DNA of 64,000 nt from Mercenaria mercenaria (GCF_021730395.1 NC_069373.1:14464001-14528000), one strand, 5' to 3'. Shown: positions 13,540 to 26,304, counted from the first letter of the stretch. A program made the numbers and translations. Notes: generated by a model from the sequence alone, not told the origin.

Positions 13540-14097
13540 CTCTGAAGGTAACCTTGACCTTAGAGCTAGGGTCTGGGTCTTGAGTATGACACACTACCTC
13601 ATCATAGGGAAAATTGTGACAAATAATGTTTGATGATGGCAGAGTTATTGACTAGACAAGAAACATAAATGTTAGCTTTTTAATCTAAGTTTGACTTTGA
13701 AACTAGAGATTTTGGACTTGCGTCTGACACGTCATTTTAATATAGGGAACGTTTATGCTATGTAATTTTAAAATGTCTTCATCGACGGAATAGGTATGGA
13801 ACTGACAAGAAACACACCATGAAAACCGTTAACCTCTAAATGTGACATCGATCGTGGAGCTAGTGGTCTGGTTGTTATGCACGACACGTTTTCTCGTTAT
13901 CGGGGAATATTTCTGCTAATTAATTTCAAAATTTCTTGATTAATGACAGAGTTACGAACCGGATATAAAAAAAAAAAACCCTTTTAACCTTTCACTTGAC
14001 TTCTAAGTGTAAACTTGATCTTGGAGCTAGGGGTCTGGGTCTTGCGCGTAATCATTTTGTGAGGTCGAATCTACGTGAGTTTTTTTCACGTTTTTTC

Positions 14098-14137
<40 letters not shown>

Positions 14138-15185
14138 TTTCGTTTTCATTTTCATTCCCATATTTTTGTTTCTTTCTCTGATGGTTTGTATTTGTGTGTA
14201 TGCCTTTATATAAAACAACAGTATGTTTATTATTTGCATGGCTTAAATGCATGCATTTAGTCAATATCATCTTTGATATAATGGTAAACTTTTCTGATCT
14301 GCCATATCGGCTTATGATACTTCTCTGTTGTGTTGTCACATAGTTCATGAAGGAATCTAAATGTTTACGAGAAAAAAAATAATGTCGATGGTGAGTTTCG
14401 AACCCACACGGTAAAAGATCTGTTTAACATGGACTGTATGCTTTACCACTGAGCTAATTTGCAATTGGTACAAACTCTTAAAATATTTAGATTGTAACAT
14501 GATTAATACAGAGTTACGAATCGGATATGAAACAGACCCTTTTAACCTTTCACTTGACTTCTAAGTGTAAACTTGATCTTGGAGCTAGGGGCCTGGGTCT
14601 TGCGCGTAACACATTGCCTCCTTATGGTAAACATTTATGCCAAGTTGTTTCAAAACCCCCTCATGGATAACAGAGTTATATATCGGACACGTAAAGATCT
14701 ATTATGATATGACTTCTAAATAAGACACTGACCTTGGAGCAAGGGATCTGGGTCTTGCGCGTGACACATTATCTGATTATAGTTACCGTTTAAGCCAAGA
14801 TATTTCAAAATCCCTCCATGGATAGCAGAAATATGGATCGGACACAAAAATAACCCTGTTAACACCTTGAACTTGGAGCTAGGGTTCTCATTTTGATAAA
14901 CGTTTATGCTAAGTACTTTTAAAACCTCTTGATGAATGCACAGGTGCCAGACACATATAATGTCTATTATATACATATATAGGTCTATTAAGTAAAATAC
15001 TTGGTTATGTGTCTGGCACCTGTGGATGAATGGCAAAGTTACGATCCGGACTGTTGACTTCTAAGTGTGACCTTAACCTTGTAGAAAGGGGTCTGAGTGT
15101 TACACATGAAACGTCGTCTCATTCAGGTTAATATATTTATGCCAAACTATTTCAAAATTCCTTCATGGATGACAGAATTACAGCC
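13540..15185 (+). repeat. degenerate tandem array, period about 140-166 bp
   Basis: Repeated blocks contain CCTTGGAGCTAGGGGTCTGG, TTATGCCAAGTTATTTCAAA and GACAGAGTTACG in fixed order. GAGCTAGG-type landmarks fall near 13562, 13856, 14022, 14580, 14736 and 14874. The array is interrupted at 14050-14470 by the tRNA-headed repeat. Confidence 0.7.
14050..14470. repeat. tRNA-headed repeat, 5'-truncated copy
   Basis: Matches the longer copy at 41140-41995. It shares the pyrimidine-rich stretch, TTTTTGTTTCTTTCT, TGCATGGCT, CAATATCATCTTTG and the minus-strand tRNA-like end (TTAGCTCAGTGGTAAAGC, then GTGGGTTCGAAACTCACC) at about 14390-14462. A GT microsatellite lies at 14101-14131. The left tRNA-like end is reduced to a remnant of its T-arm near 14052-14075. 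Confidence 0.65.
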
Positions 15186-16011
15186 CGGACAAGAATTTAC
15201 AAAGTTACGGTCGGCATTAAAATCAAAGAACAAACTGTAGTGTAAATAAAAAGTTATTTGCTGAAATATCTTAAATGATGTAAGGATGTTATCATTAAAA
15301 ATCCTAAAATTATCTAATGTCTTTTTTTTTCTTGAAATAGATATTGATATATACTTAATCACTTAATAACAACAAAATATATTAGGCCCTAACAAAATCT
15401 GAAAAATAGATCCCTCAGAAGCAACGAGGACTAAACAAATAGTAAATATTGCACACTCGATTTGACTGATAGTTGGTTTAATTTGTACGCTAGTCAGCAG
15501 TGTACATGTGTTTAGATAATTTACAACCATGCTTTGCACGGAATGAATTTGCAACCATGCTTTGCACGGAATGTCATGGATCAGAGGGATAGACCGGCTA
15601 TATTCATCACATAAACCCGGCAAACTGTATGAAATCTAAAGTGGTAGAATATTCATGGCATGGTTTGTGCGTGCGTATGCGTTTGGTTAAACGCCGTTAC
15701 TAAACAATATTTCAGGTCAATCTCAACGTTTTTGAATACCAGTATAATGCAGTGAGCATCCGTATGATATATATAGAGCCAGGTCGATACTTTTTTCGTT
15801 GGGGTGTGGAATAAATGTTTAATGATAGTTAATTAGAGTTAGTAAAACTCATTTATAACGGACTGGCAAGTTTTCTATTCTTTTCTTTAATTTTAACAAC
15901 TTACCATACGCCTACATTGAATGTATAATTAATGTTGAACGAAAATATTTTACTTGTTTCATTAGATTTAAGATTCAGTAAACACTCATAACAGAAAAAT
16001 AGAAGGTTTTT

Positions 16012-18431
16012 GGTAGCAGTTGGTAGTTTCCAGCCACAGATTCGAATTGGCCAGGGTCAAAATCTGTCATTAGAGATAAAACCTTGAAGTGAAGGCAGTT
16101 TTGATGTTTGAAATATTTGTTGATGTGAGTTTGTGATTAACAAGTTTAAGAATGGTATGTTGCAGAAATTCTGGCAGATGCGAATGTAAGCTTGATGGCA
16201 TCATTTTCATATAACTGCTTGAAATGCATATATGCCACTATCAGCATTGAGCGTCTCGTGAACTGTCAAATGTCATATAGGCCTCACACAGTTGAAAATA
16301 GTGAAAAAAGTAATCGGTTGACAGGTATTTTTGTCCAGCTCTGCAAGTAATACTTGAAACTGAGTACAGAATGCAAGTGGCCATTTGTCTCTATCCATTC
16401 CCCTAACATTTTAAGGCCAGTTGGAGATATGGCTAATTTGGGCTGAAATGTCATGTATTTTCGCGGGCTGAAATTATCTTTCAGGTGGCTTGTGGATTTA
16501 AAAAATCTATGCTTTGTATGAAGTTTACTATGTATTTTAAATTTCTTCTTCAAGTAAGATGTAAACGGTATCTTTTTATTTTCAGGTCTGCATCTCGTAA
16601 GATATCGGAAGCCGTGTGACTTGGCCACATCGCTCGGAAGTCTGAAGTACTAGAAAAAACCGCCATCTGCTACCTTAAGACATTTGTCAATTTTTGTAAG
16701 TACTATTTCATGCTTTCTTTTGTGTTGTTCAAGCTCTCCAGTATGTGTTATTTAAAAATCCGAGCTGAATGGATTCATAACATAGACAGATGTTGTTTGA
16801 TATGGTAGAAGTTAAGGGGAGGTAACTCTGATTTTACCGGGTAAGTAAATCTTATTTTTGTTTGTAGTGTAGGGTTTTCTTAAAATTTCTAGCGGGAAAC
16901 ACATTTCTTTTGTAGTTTATATCAAATTTAAAGGAAGGACTATTTAAAGGAAATATAGGTGCAACTTTTTGGCATTTTGTAAACACATGGCTGTTTCACA
17001 AGGCTCGGAACTGGATTCTGTGGTGATATTTCTTTCGAAGATATTTCTCGAGTGGCAGGTATGATTTTAGTTCTTACAAATTTCTATTGTGGCTTTATCG
17101 GTGTCAGGACATGACGACAGAAGAAAAGTGTAGAGAGTGGATACATCTTGGGTGCATTTAAGGTCCTGGAGTGAGGGAACATTTGCAGATATTTGTTTTT
17201 AATTAAGAGAAGATACGGTTTCTCGGAGATGTACTGGGAGATTGCTCGAATTCGTTAAAATAGGTAAGTTTGGCAACAACAAAACAACAACACAACAACA
17301 ACAAAAAAAACAACAACAACAACAACAACAACAAAAGTGCATTGTAAAATATTTATTTAAAGCTATTTTATACTTACTGTATGTAAGGTAATATGAAAAA
17401 GTACTTGTAACAGGGGCGGCTTTTCCTGAGCTTGCGGATTTGAAGTACAGTAGTCTTGGGTAAGTAAGCTGTGCTGCTTTTAATTCTGTTCCTCAAGTAT
17501 GCAGGGCTGTGCACAATGCTAATACAGTACATTTATGGCCATCATGTAATAGTAGGTAAGTCTTTTTTTAATGTCAGAAAGATAGATGCAGTAAGAAATA
17601 TGTGTGTAAAATGGGGCCAAATCCACAATATTGTAGACATTGTTTGGACTTGTGCAATTTGCAAGAAGAACAAAGCATTGTTTAAATATTGGTAAGATTT
17701 TATTTGTCATAGATCATTTTCTTAGAATCAGGTGCCAGACAGTCCATGGAGATGCATGTCTTGGTCCTTAAGGTAGCAGTTGGTAGTTTCCAGCCACAGA
17801 TTCGAATTGGCCAGGGTCAAAATCTGTCATTAGAGATAAAACCTTGAAGTGAAGGCAGTTTTGATGTTTGAAATATTTGTTGATGTGAGTTTGTGATTAA
17901 CAAGTTTAAGAATGGTATGTTGCAGAAATTCTGGCAGATGCGAATGTAAGCTTGATGGCATCATTTTCAATATACTGCTTGAAATGCATATATGCCACTA
18001 TCAGCATTTAGCGTCTCGTGAACTGTCAAATGTCATATAGGCCTCACACAGTTGAAAATAGTGAAAAAGTAATCGGTTGACAGGTATTTTTGTCCAGCTC
18101 TGCAAGTAATACTTGAAACTGAGTACAGAATGCAAGTGGCCATTTGTCTCTATCCATTCCCCTAACATTTTAAGGCCAGTTGGAGTTATGGCTAATTTGG
18201 GCTGAAATGTCATGTATTTTCGCGGGCTGAAATTATCTTTCAGGTGGCTTGTGGATTTAAAAATCTATGCTTTGTATGAAGTTTACTATGTATTTTATTT
18301 CTTCTTCAAGTAAGATGTAAACCGGTATCTTTTTATTTTCAGGTCTGCATCTCGTAAGATATCGGAAGCCGTCTGACTTGGCCACATCGCTCGGAAGTCT
18401 GAAGTACTAGAAAAAACCGCCATCTGCTACC
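16012..18431. mobile_element. 2.4-kb element with 660-bp terminal direct repeats, nested in hAT element 1
   Basis: Terminal direct repeats lie at 16012-16674 and 17772-18431, nearly identical by eye, around a 1.1-kb core. Each repeat itself begins GGTAGCAG and ends CTGCTACC. The uninterrupted site in element 2 has five T; here five T precede and TTT follows, which fits a 3-bp duplication (18432-18434). The core is bordered by TTAA on both sides (16675-16678, 17767-17770). No protein-coding frame is seen. It could be a short non-coding LTR-type fossil or two copies of a TIR element around captured DNA. The near-identity of the repeats suggests a recent insertion. Confidence 0.65.
17277..17335. 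repeat. AAC-rich microsatellite
   Basis: Irregular run of AAC/ACA units inside the core of the nested element. Confidence 0.85.
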
Positions 18432-18579
18432 TTTACGGTGGGTGATTTATACCATTTCATCAATTCGCCACGCGACCCCGTCGAGCGAAAACACGAGAAT
18501 TAAAAAAAGTTAAACGCGCAGTGGTTAGCGGGCAAAAATTCGATAACATACGGCGACGCGGAGCGAAAACACGATTATG

Positions 18580-18606
18580 GGGATGGGGGGGGGGGGGGGG
18601 GGGGGG
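18580..18606. repeat. poly-G tract in hAT element 1
   Basis: Run of about 20 G broken once. The matching position in element 2 (21748-21766) is a C-run of similar length, as expected from the inverted orientation. Confidence 0.85.
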
Positions 18607-20103
18607 TGCTGGCGTTGAGTGAGATTCAAGATGTAAAGCGGCTGGGTGCCCGGGTGCCCACCAATGTTATGCCTTTCAAACCTCAACTTCTTGCTCGGAG
18701 CCCGCTGATCAGCCAGTTTTCGCTCGACTGCCCCCGACGATTTACATATTAAATCTAAATTTTTTGTCTGCGATTCTCCATACAGAAAATACTAGGAATA
18801 AGAAAGGGCGAGAGCGTGGATTGAAAACATGATAATTAGTGGGGCGCTGAGCGAAAAGTCGATATTTACGTTATAAATCGGCGCCTAAAATTAGCGGAAA
18901 GACGGAATGGCATATATCAGCCACCAAAGAATTTTGTTAAAATGTCTGTTCGGTACAAAAGACGCTCATATTTTAATATCTTATTAATTCAAGGAATTTA
19001 TCAATTAATGAGTTCTTGTTTGGCTCTCTCAGCAATCGATGCGAGTCATTCCGATTTAATAGCAGACATGAGACGTAATGACTAGTTCCATTAACTACTG
19101 TTTAATCCAACATCAAACTGTTCTTGGTGGTGTAATCTCTACCATACATAACTAACCAGTCCGATTCATCTCTTTTCCGTTGTAGTTGCCTTAGAGCTGA
19201 CGATTTCTCCACATTTCTGAAGACCTTTCTCTAGCTGTACTTGGTGAGCGTCAAAAAAAATGCACACCTGTGCGATGTGAGTGCCGTTTTGAAACCACTT
19301 ACCTTCTTTCAACACGAGTCATTCTTTAAATATAACAAATTAAGTCTTGGAATTTGAACTGGTTATTGTAGGAAGATATGACTATACGAACCTGTATCAA
19401 AAATGAATACATCTGTAGTATTTACTGAGTATTTTACGTGATTTTTTTTACATTTGACATTTTTGAGTCAAACGTTCACGTTTAACTCGCCGTATTTTGT
19501 TTATTTCAAGATGAAATGTTGTGACACTCACGGAACATAGCCATCAATTATTCACCAGGGCTCAGATATCTTTCATTTTACAAAACGTTTTGAATTACCG
19601 GAGATACAATAAGAAATACTTACACCACCGCTCCTCCAAAATTGCTTATCGAGCGCTGTATGTGTGAGTGCCACCTGTACTTGGGGGCGCCGGTACCAGG
19701 GGGTGAAAATTGATACAGCTTCGACTGCATTATAAACCGGATTATCGCTTCACCACGTGTTACACGAGGTTTGTTTACATAAAGAAGTGATGATCTGGTT
19801 TAACATAGCCGTAAGAGTAACAATTTTGGTTCCCGGTTTATGACATGCACTACACAAAGCGAGGGTCCAGCGCAAGCAAGTGTTCCCATGTTCGTGAGAA
19901 GTTGCATATCTTCTAGTATTGAGAGCATTGATGGTAAAAATGCATTTTTTAAAAACACGCTGAAATGTTACAGAATGCTTTTTATGATCGTCACCTATGC
20001 TCAATACATGGTAAAATGCTAAAATATATTGGCTAAACTTAACCAGGGGCGTAGGAGAATGGGGTGTGTGGAGGTCCGAACCCCAAGTGTCTGTGATTTT
20101 GTC

Positions 20104-20241
20104 CCTGTTGAAGTAGCCCAGTAATCAATATTGAAAACAGGAAATAAAATCTTGTCTTTTCCCTGGCCAATTTTAACGTTCTCTGTGTTTTATCTCTCTG
20201 AAAATAAATGAACGCTACACCAGGAATATGAATGAAAATAT
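20104..20241. other. spacer between the two hAT-type elements
   Basis: About 138 bp of non-repeated DNA between the two target duplications. No gene is seen. Confidence 0.6.
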
Positions 20242-20249
20242 GTACAAAC

Positions 20250-23200
20250 CACAGACACTTGGGGTTCGGACCTCCACACACCCCATTCTCCTACGCCCCT
20301 GGTTAAGTTTAGCCAATATATTTTAGCATTTTACCATGTATTGAGCATAGGTGACGATCATAAAAAGCATTCTGTAACATTTCAGCGTGTTTTTAAAAAA
20401 TGCATTTTTACCATCAATGCTCTCAATACTAGAAGATATGCAACTTCTCACGAACAATGGGAACACTTGCTTGCGCTGGACCCTCGCTTTGTGTAGTGCA
20501 TGTCATAAACCGGGAACCAAAATTGTTACTCTTACGGCTATGTTAAACCAGATCATCACTTCTTTATGTAAACAAACCTCGTGTAACACGTGGTGAAGCG
20601 ATAATCCGGTTATAATGCAGTCGAAGCTGTATCAATTTTCACCCCCTGGTACCGGCGCCCCCAAGTACAGGTGGCACTCACACATACAGCGCTCGATAAG
20701 CAATTTTGGAGGAGCGGTGGTGTAAGTATTTCTTATTGTATCTCCGGTAATTCAAAACGTTTTGTAAAATGAAAGATATCTGAGCCCTGGTGAATAATTG
20801 ATGGCTATGTTCCGTGAGTGTCACAACATTTCATCTTGAAATAAACAAAATACGGCGAGTTAAACGTGAACGTTTGACTCAAAAATGTCAAATGTAAAAA
20901 AAATCACGTAAAATACTCAGTAAATACTACAGATGTATTCATTTTTGATACAGGTTCGTATAGTCATATCTTCCTACAATAACCAGTTCAAATTCCAAGA
21001 CTTAATTTGTTATATTTAAAGAATGACTCGTGTTGAAAGAAGGTAAGTGGTTTCAAAACGGCACTCACATCGCACAGGTGTGCATTTTTTTTGACGCTCA
21101 CCAAGTACAGCTAGAGAAAGGTCTTCAGAAATGTGGAGAAATCGTCAGCTCTAAGGCAACTACAACGGAAAAAGAGATGAATCGGACTGGTTAGTATGTA
21201 TGGTAGAGATTACACCACCAAGAACAGTTTGATGTTGGATTAAACAGTAGTTAATGGAACTAGTCATTACGTCTCATGTCTGCTATTAAATCGGAATGAC
21301 TCGCATCGATTGCTGAGAGAGCCAAACAAGAACTCATTAATTGATAAATTCCTTGAATTAATAAGATATTAAAATATGAGCGTCTTTTGTACCGAACAGA
21401 CATTTTAACAAAATTCTTTGGTGGCTGATATATGCCATTCCGTCTTTCCGCTAATTTTAGGCGCCGATTTATACGTAAATATCGACTTTTCGCTCAGCGC
21501 CCCACTAATTATCATGTTTTCAATCCACGCTCTCGCCCTTTCTTATTCCTAGTATTTTCTGTATGGAGAATCGCAGACAAAAAATTTAGATTTAATATGT
21601 AAATCGTCGGGGGCAGTCGAGCGAAAAACTGGCTGATTCAGCGGGCTCCGAGCAAGAAGTTGAGGTTTGAAATGGCATAACATTGGTGGGCACCCGGGCA
21701 CCCAGCCGCTTTACATCTTGAATCTCACTCAACGCCAGCACCCCTCACCACCCCCCCCCCCCCCCATCCCCATAATCGTGTTTTCGCTCCGCGTCGCCGT
21801 ATGTTATCGAATTTTTGCCCGCTAACCACTGCGCGTTTAACTTTTTTTAATTCTCGTGTTTTCGCTCGACGGGGTCGCGTGGCGAATTGATGAAATGGTA
21901 TAAATCATCCACCGTAAAAACCTTCTATTTTTCTGTTATGAGTGTTTACTGAATCTTAAATCTAATGAAACAAGTAAAATTTTTCGTTCAACATTAATTA
22001 TACATTCAATGTAGGCGTATGGTAAGTTGTTAAAATTAAAGAAAAGAATAGAAAACTTGCCAGTCCGTTATAAATGAGTTTTACTAACTCTAATTAACTA
22101 TCATTAAACATTTATTCCACACCCCAACGAAAAAAGTATCGACCTGGCTCTATATATATCATACGGATGCTCACTGCATTATACTGGTATTCAAAAACGT
22201 TGAGATTGACCTGAAATATTGTTTAGTAACGGCGTTTAACCAAACGCATACGCACGCACAAACGCACGCAAGCACACACATATCTTCTTGCAAACCTTAC
22301 CGTCCACTGATCCCACTGAGTCATATGAATGTTTTGAAGCACGTTTTTTATTTTTCAACGAAATCCTAGGACATATCAAAATTTAGCATTAATCAGTTTT
22401 CAAGAAGCTTTTTAATAAAATATAATGTTAAAATATTGTCGCCGTAAGTTTTAACATAGAAAGGTCGACTTCTACAGTCAGTTTTTTAACAATATAATGA
22501 TTTATGATCATACAGGCACCACACTGAGAGTAAACAACAACAAGGTCTACGTTTCTGAAGACTTTTCTCCAGCTGTACTTGTTGAGCGCCAAAAAAATTA
22601 ACACCTGTACGATGTGAGTGCCGTTTTGAAACCCCATACCATCTTTAAACACGAGTCATTCTTTAAATATAACAAACTAAGTCTTGGAATTTGAACTGGT
22701 TATTGTAGGAAGACATGGCTATACGATACTGTATCAAAAATGAATACATTTGGAGTATTTACCGAGTATTTTACGTGTTGTTTTGACATTTGACATTTTT
22801 GAGTCAAACGTTCACGTTTAACTCGCCGTATTTTGTTTATTTCAAGATGAAATGTTGTGACACTCACAGAACATAGTCACCAATTATTCATCAGGGCGCA
22901 GATATCTTTCATTTTAAGAAAAGTTTTGAATTACCGGAGATACAATAAGAAATACTTACACCACCGCTCTTCTAAAATCGCTTATCGAGCGCTGTATGTG
23001 TGAGTGCCACCTGTACTTGGGAGCGCCGGTACCAGGGTGTGATTTTGGTACCCGGCAATGATATGCGCAGTTCAAAGCAGGGATCTATTCGCAAGGATGT
23101 GTTCCATAGAATTTAGATAGATTGATTTATATTATTTATTGATTTCTCGTCGGAATACAAACGACAGTTGTCGGGACCGGTGTCATTTAACAGAATGGTA

Positions 23201-23483
23201 ACAGATCTGACGATTGATACCAGTGATTCATTGGTAGGGGTTCATTTAAACGTTTAACTGGCTATTGTTTCTCTAGTGTTCGTGAGAAGTTGCATATCTT
23301 CTAGTATTGAGAGCATTGATGGTAAAAATGCATTTTTTAAAAACACGCTGAAATGTTACAGAATGCTTTTTATGATCGTCACCTATGCTCAATACATGGT
23401 AAAATGCTAAAATATATTGGCTAAACTTAACCAGGGGCGTAGGAGAATGGGGTGTGTGGAGGTCCGAACCCCAAGTGTCTGTG
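20250..23483 (-). mobile_element. hAT-type long-inverted-repeat element 2 (uninterrupted, 3,234 bp)
   Basis: Same CACAGACACTTGGGG ends as element 1, in opposite orientation, flanked by the 8-bp direct repeat GTACAAAC (20242-20249 and 23484-23491). The duplication differs from that of element 1, so the two were separate insertions. The ends are long inverted arms: 20250-20455 matches 23278-23483, then each arm has its own unrelated block, then similarity resumes (about 20638-21130 against 22550-23045). The 74-codon open frame at 22428-22652 is repeated exactly in element 1 at 11776-12000, which reflects the young age of the copies. It does not resemble a transposase. Confidence 0.88.
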
Positions 23484-23491
23484 GTACAAAC

Positions 23492-24180
23492 AACTGATCA
23501 ATACTTTTATCTTGGACCAAATTTTATTTATCTTGTATTAAATGCGCAACAAATCAGTAATGAAATCGCAATGTATTGGTTTTAAGGGACTAAAAAGTAA
23601 CCAACTGTAACTATACTGATTTAGAGTCAACCCGCTTTTGGTATACTGTTCAGTACCATTCATCCGTGAACTGGTTCTTGTTTTTACGAACTATTATTAT
23701 TATTTAATGATATTGTTCGACGTTCATCCTTGCTGTATGTTTTTGTGTTGACGTTTTTGACAATGTCCGCAAAAACATGTTAAATGTTAAGCGAGCATAA
23801 AAATGTAAAAATACAATATATTAGAAATGGCGGGACCATTATATTAATATAAAACTCTCTAAATTTATTCATTAGTAGGCTTTAATGATTGTTTAAGACG
23901 GATAAGACTTCGCAAGTAAGACACAGAACGGTATTCACTTGACTGCGTTCCATAGCGACCCACTCGAAACGGCGTTGCATTAGGTTTTCGGCCGATTTTT
24001 CAGAAACAACGCTGAATAATTATAAGAAAATACACACGCTTTGTTTAAAGAGGTTGTCCTTTACATAAGAAGTGTTTTAATAGTTACTTGTTCCCGATAA
24101 ACACTATTATTATTCAACTTTACAATATTACACACTGTATTAGATCAATTGCAAACATCATATGAAACAGACAGAGCTAA
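23492..24180. other. no gene or repeat recognised
   Basis: AT-rich. No open frame worth calling and no repeat noticed. Confidence 0.35.
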
Positions 24181-24184
24181 TACA

Positions 24185-24330
24185 AAACATAACTGAGCCA
24201 ATATGAGAAAAACAGGGCCAATACGAGAAAAACAGGGCCAATACGGAATTCAAGCATTTTGATTGGTTCAAAAGAGAGGGCCAATACGGAGAAGCCACCT
24301 CCGTTAGATTTTTAAATGACGCCATTTTGT
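24185..24330. repeat. cluster of GGCCAATACG motifs
   Basis: Four near-copies of GGGCCAATACGAGAAAAACA or shortened versions lie within 120 bp. The GGCCAATACG core recurs in both arms of the hairpin at 29393-29550. Confidence 0.5.
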
Positions 24331-25998
24331 TTTACATCAGAGTTATAGATTACATTTTTTTTCACATTTTGACAAAAAAATCATCCAACATATTCATTTA
24401 ATAACCAAGTATGACTGAGCGGGATGTACGTCTTCAGAGATTACAACGGTACTTTCGCTTATTCGGTATTGTGTAAAATGCAAGTGTTTCCTGTCAGAAA
24501 TTCTGGCAGTTGTCAAGGAAAATAATAAGAAACTATGGAAACTTAGATTAATTAAAAGGATGAGACTTATCTTTAACAGACATTTTGATAGTGTGGACTA
24601 TTTGTGCAATGATAAATAGCGATTCAAGTGCTGGAAAGTGGATAAATAAATTGGCGAACAAGAGTGTCAGTTGTGAACTGCAAACAATTTCGGATAAGAA
24701 TTAAACGAGGCATAGGACTATATAATATGTGTTTGGTTGGTTGTATTATCTTGATCAACACATATGTGTATAATTTTGTGTCTCGTTGCTTGCAGCCTAA
24801 AACGGCTAAAACAAGATCAGATAGGGAAAATGAAATGGGCCCATGTTATGGTGATGGCATTCCTTACTGTTGACAGATAGGGAATAAGTACTTTGTGCAT
24901 GTAAATGTACAGGTTTCGGGCTTTCTTAAGATGTATAACATTACATACTTTCCTGCGATTTCTTACACGCTGTAATAGATAATATGGTCGAAAAATGGTG
25001 TTTTTTCATCGTTATGGTGTTGCAAATAAAAAATGGCAAATTTTAGCAAGCAAGTGATCAAAGCAGTATTACATTAATGTGAATTGGCAATAACAGACTT
25101 AAATGTGGCATTTCAATTAAAGAAAGTCAAATTATTTCTTTATCAGTGAAGGAATTAAGTTTTAATAAAAAAATACGAAAAACAGGCCTTCGTTATGTTT
25201 TTTTGGTTTTTGAAGGTCTGTCTCTATCACCCTATTACAAAGGCAAACAGTGATATGCCAGATACAGTATGGTAGTGTGTGCTGTTGCTGATAATCATAT
25301 ACCACTCTGAATATAAAGATTTTGCTTCAGGTCCAAATGAAAAAAATTGAGTCATAATTTGGTAACATGACTTTTTCGTAGTGTCCGTAGATCAATGTTT
25401 GCAATATGTAAATTGTAAGACCCACAAATAATATTTACTATTTTGTATTATTTTCTATTTGAGACTGTCTCAGAGAATTAGCAGAACTAAACATCTTTCT
25501 GCTTCTGCGACTGGTTATTTGTTGGGAAGCAACAGAAATTTGTCCGTAGACCGTAGTGTCCGTAGATCAATAATTTAACTGTAGATAATTTTCTTAAAAC
25601 CAGTACATAATCAATGAGCTTGGGATATTATTGATGTTTTTATAAGGATATACTGATTCCAAAGAGATAAAACTTTCATCTTTCAGAGTATTTTAGAAAA
25701 ATATGTTTTTGTCTATCTTTTCAAGTGAAAATGAACTTTAGCAAGCTATAAAACGAGTTTCACTAAGTGTACTTTAGCCAGATTGCATTATTTACATACA
25801 GTATAACTATCCAATATGAATCAGCAAACTATAATGTACATTTAACCAGACTTGATCTCTTAACAGGGCAATTTTTTATATTGCCACTGGATCTACGGAC
25901 ACTACAAGAATGCAATTGATATGTACACAATCTCTAATATACTTAGTGTTTCACAGCTTTTTGAAAAATTAACATTATAAAAGGGAAATTATAACAAA

Positions 25999-26304
25999 AT
26001 GAGACCAAAAAGAAACATTACAAAAGATAACAATGAAGAGAATGAAAAGAATTATGTGCTTGAGAGTAAGAAGGCCAAAATTGTGCGTAGATACAGGGCA
26101 AAAGTTAAAAGTGACAGTGCAAAATACGAAAAGATGAAACTTAAGGACAGAGAGAGGAAAAAAAGGGAAAGGGAAATGCAGAGAATAGCAAAACAGACTG
26201 ATCCAGTACTGTGCAATGAAATAAGACGTCAAAAAAGAGAACAACAGAGAAGATTTAGGAATAAACAGAAGTTAGATAAAGCCTTGATAGATATTTTCCT
26301 CTAG
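25999..26304 (+). CDS. small lysine/arginine-rich ORF, unrecognised
   Basis: An ATG-initiated open frame of 101 codons. About 40% of residues are basic or acidic, with heptad-like charged helices (RYRAKVKSDSAKYEKMKLKD, then RRQKREQQRRFRNKQK). The pattern 'RYR.KVK.D..KYE..K.KDRERKKR' reminds me of the N-terminal region of uncharacterised proteins common in molluscs and cnidarians, some of them mobile-element passengers. That is recollection and not a match I can prove. No second exon, promoter or poly(A) signal was identified. It lies between inverted GGCTAAAACAAGATCAG copies (24804 and 29056), so it may belong to a decayed element. Confidence 0.35.
   Translation: MRPKRNITKDNNEENEKNYVLESKKAKIVRRYRAKVKSDSAKYEKMKLKDRERKKREREMQRIAKQTDPVLCNEIRRQKREQQRRFRNKQKLDKALIDIFL

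Larger units (their letters stand above)
12165..15662. mobile_element. 3.5-kb insertion inside hAT element 1
   Basis: Element 2 has an uninterrupted GCGTGC-GTTTGTGC at this site. Here the same site is split by a segment that begins CATGCCGTGAAT and ends ATTCATGGCATG, a roughly 12-bp inverted repeat with one mismatch. No unambiguous target duplication is visible. It contains the tRNA-like sequence at 12940-13015, a 160-bp-type tandem array, a GT microsatellite and the tRNA-headed repeat at 14050-14470. No transposase was found. Confidence 0.6.
10944..20095 (+). mobile_element. hAT-type long-inverted-repeat element 1 (with two nested insertions)
   Basis: Starts CACAGACACTTGGGG and ends CCCCAAGTGTCTGTG. 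It is flanked by the 8-bp direct repeat ATTTTGTC (10936-10943 and 20096-20103), the target duplication size of the hAT superfamily. Own sequence is 10944-12164, 15663-16011 and 18435-20095, about 3.2 kb in all. The rest is two later insertions (12165-15662 and 16012-18431), shown by element 2, which lacks both. The two ends are long imperfect inverted repeats, with about 200 bp matching at the tip and then about 500 bp of inner similarity. No transposase frame is visible, so it is non-autonomous. Confidence 0.85.

Noticed and set aside
13996-14348. Open frames rich in Cys-Val or His-Thr
   Set aside because: Products of the GT/CA microsatellite at 14101-14131.
14390-14462. A functional tRNA gene
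   Set aside because: D-arm and T-arm sequences are present but the acceptor stem does not pair and the variable region is too long. It belongs to a repeat also present at 41925-41990.
10944-23483. A Polinton/Maverick or other capsid-bearing element, suggested by the long inverted repeats
   Set aside because: The target duplications are 8 bp (Polintons make 6), the element is only 3.2 kb, and no polymerase, integrase, ATPase or capsid frame is present.
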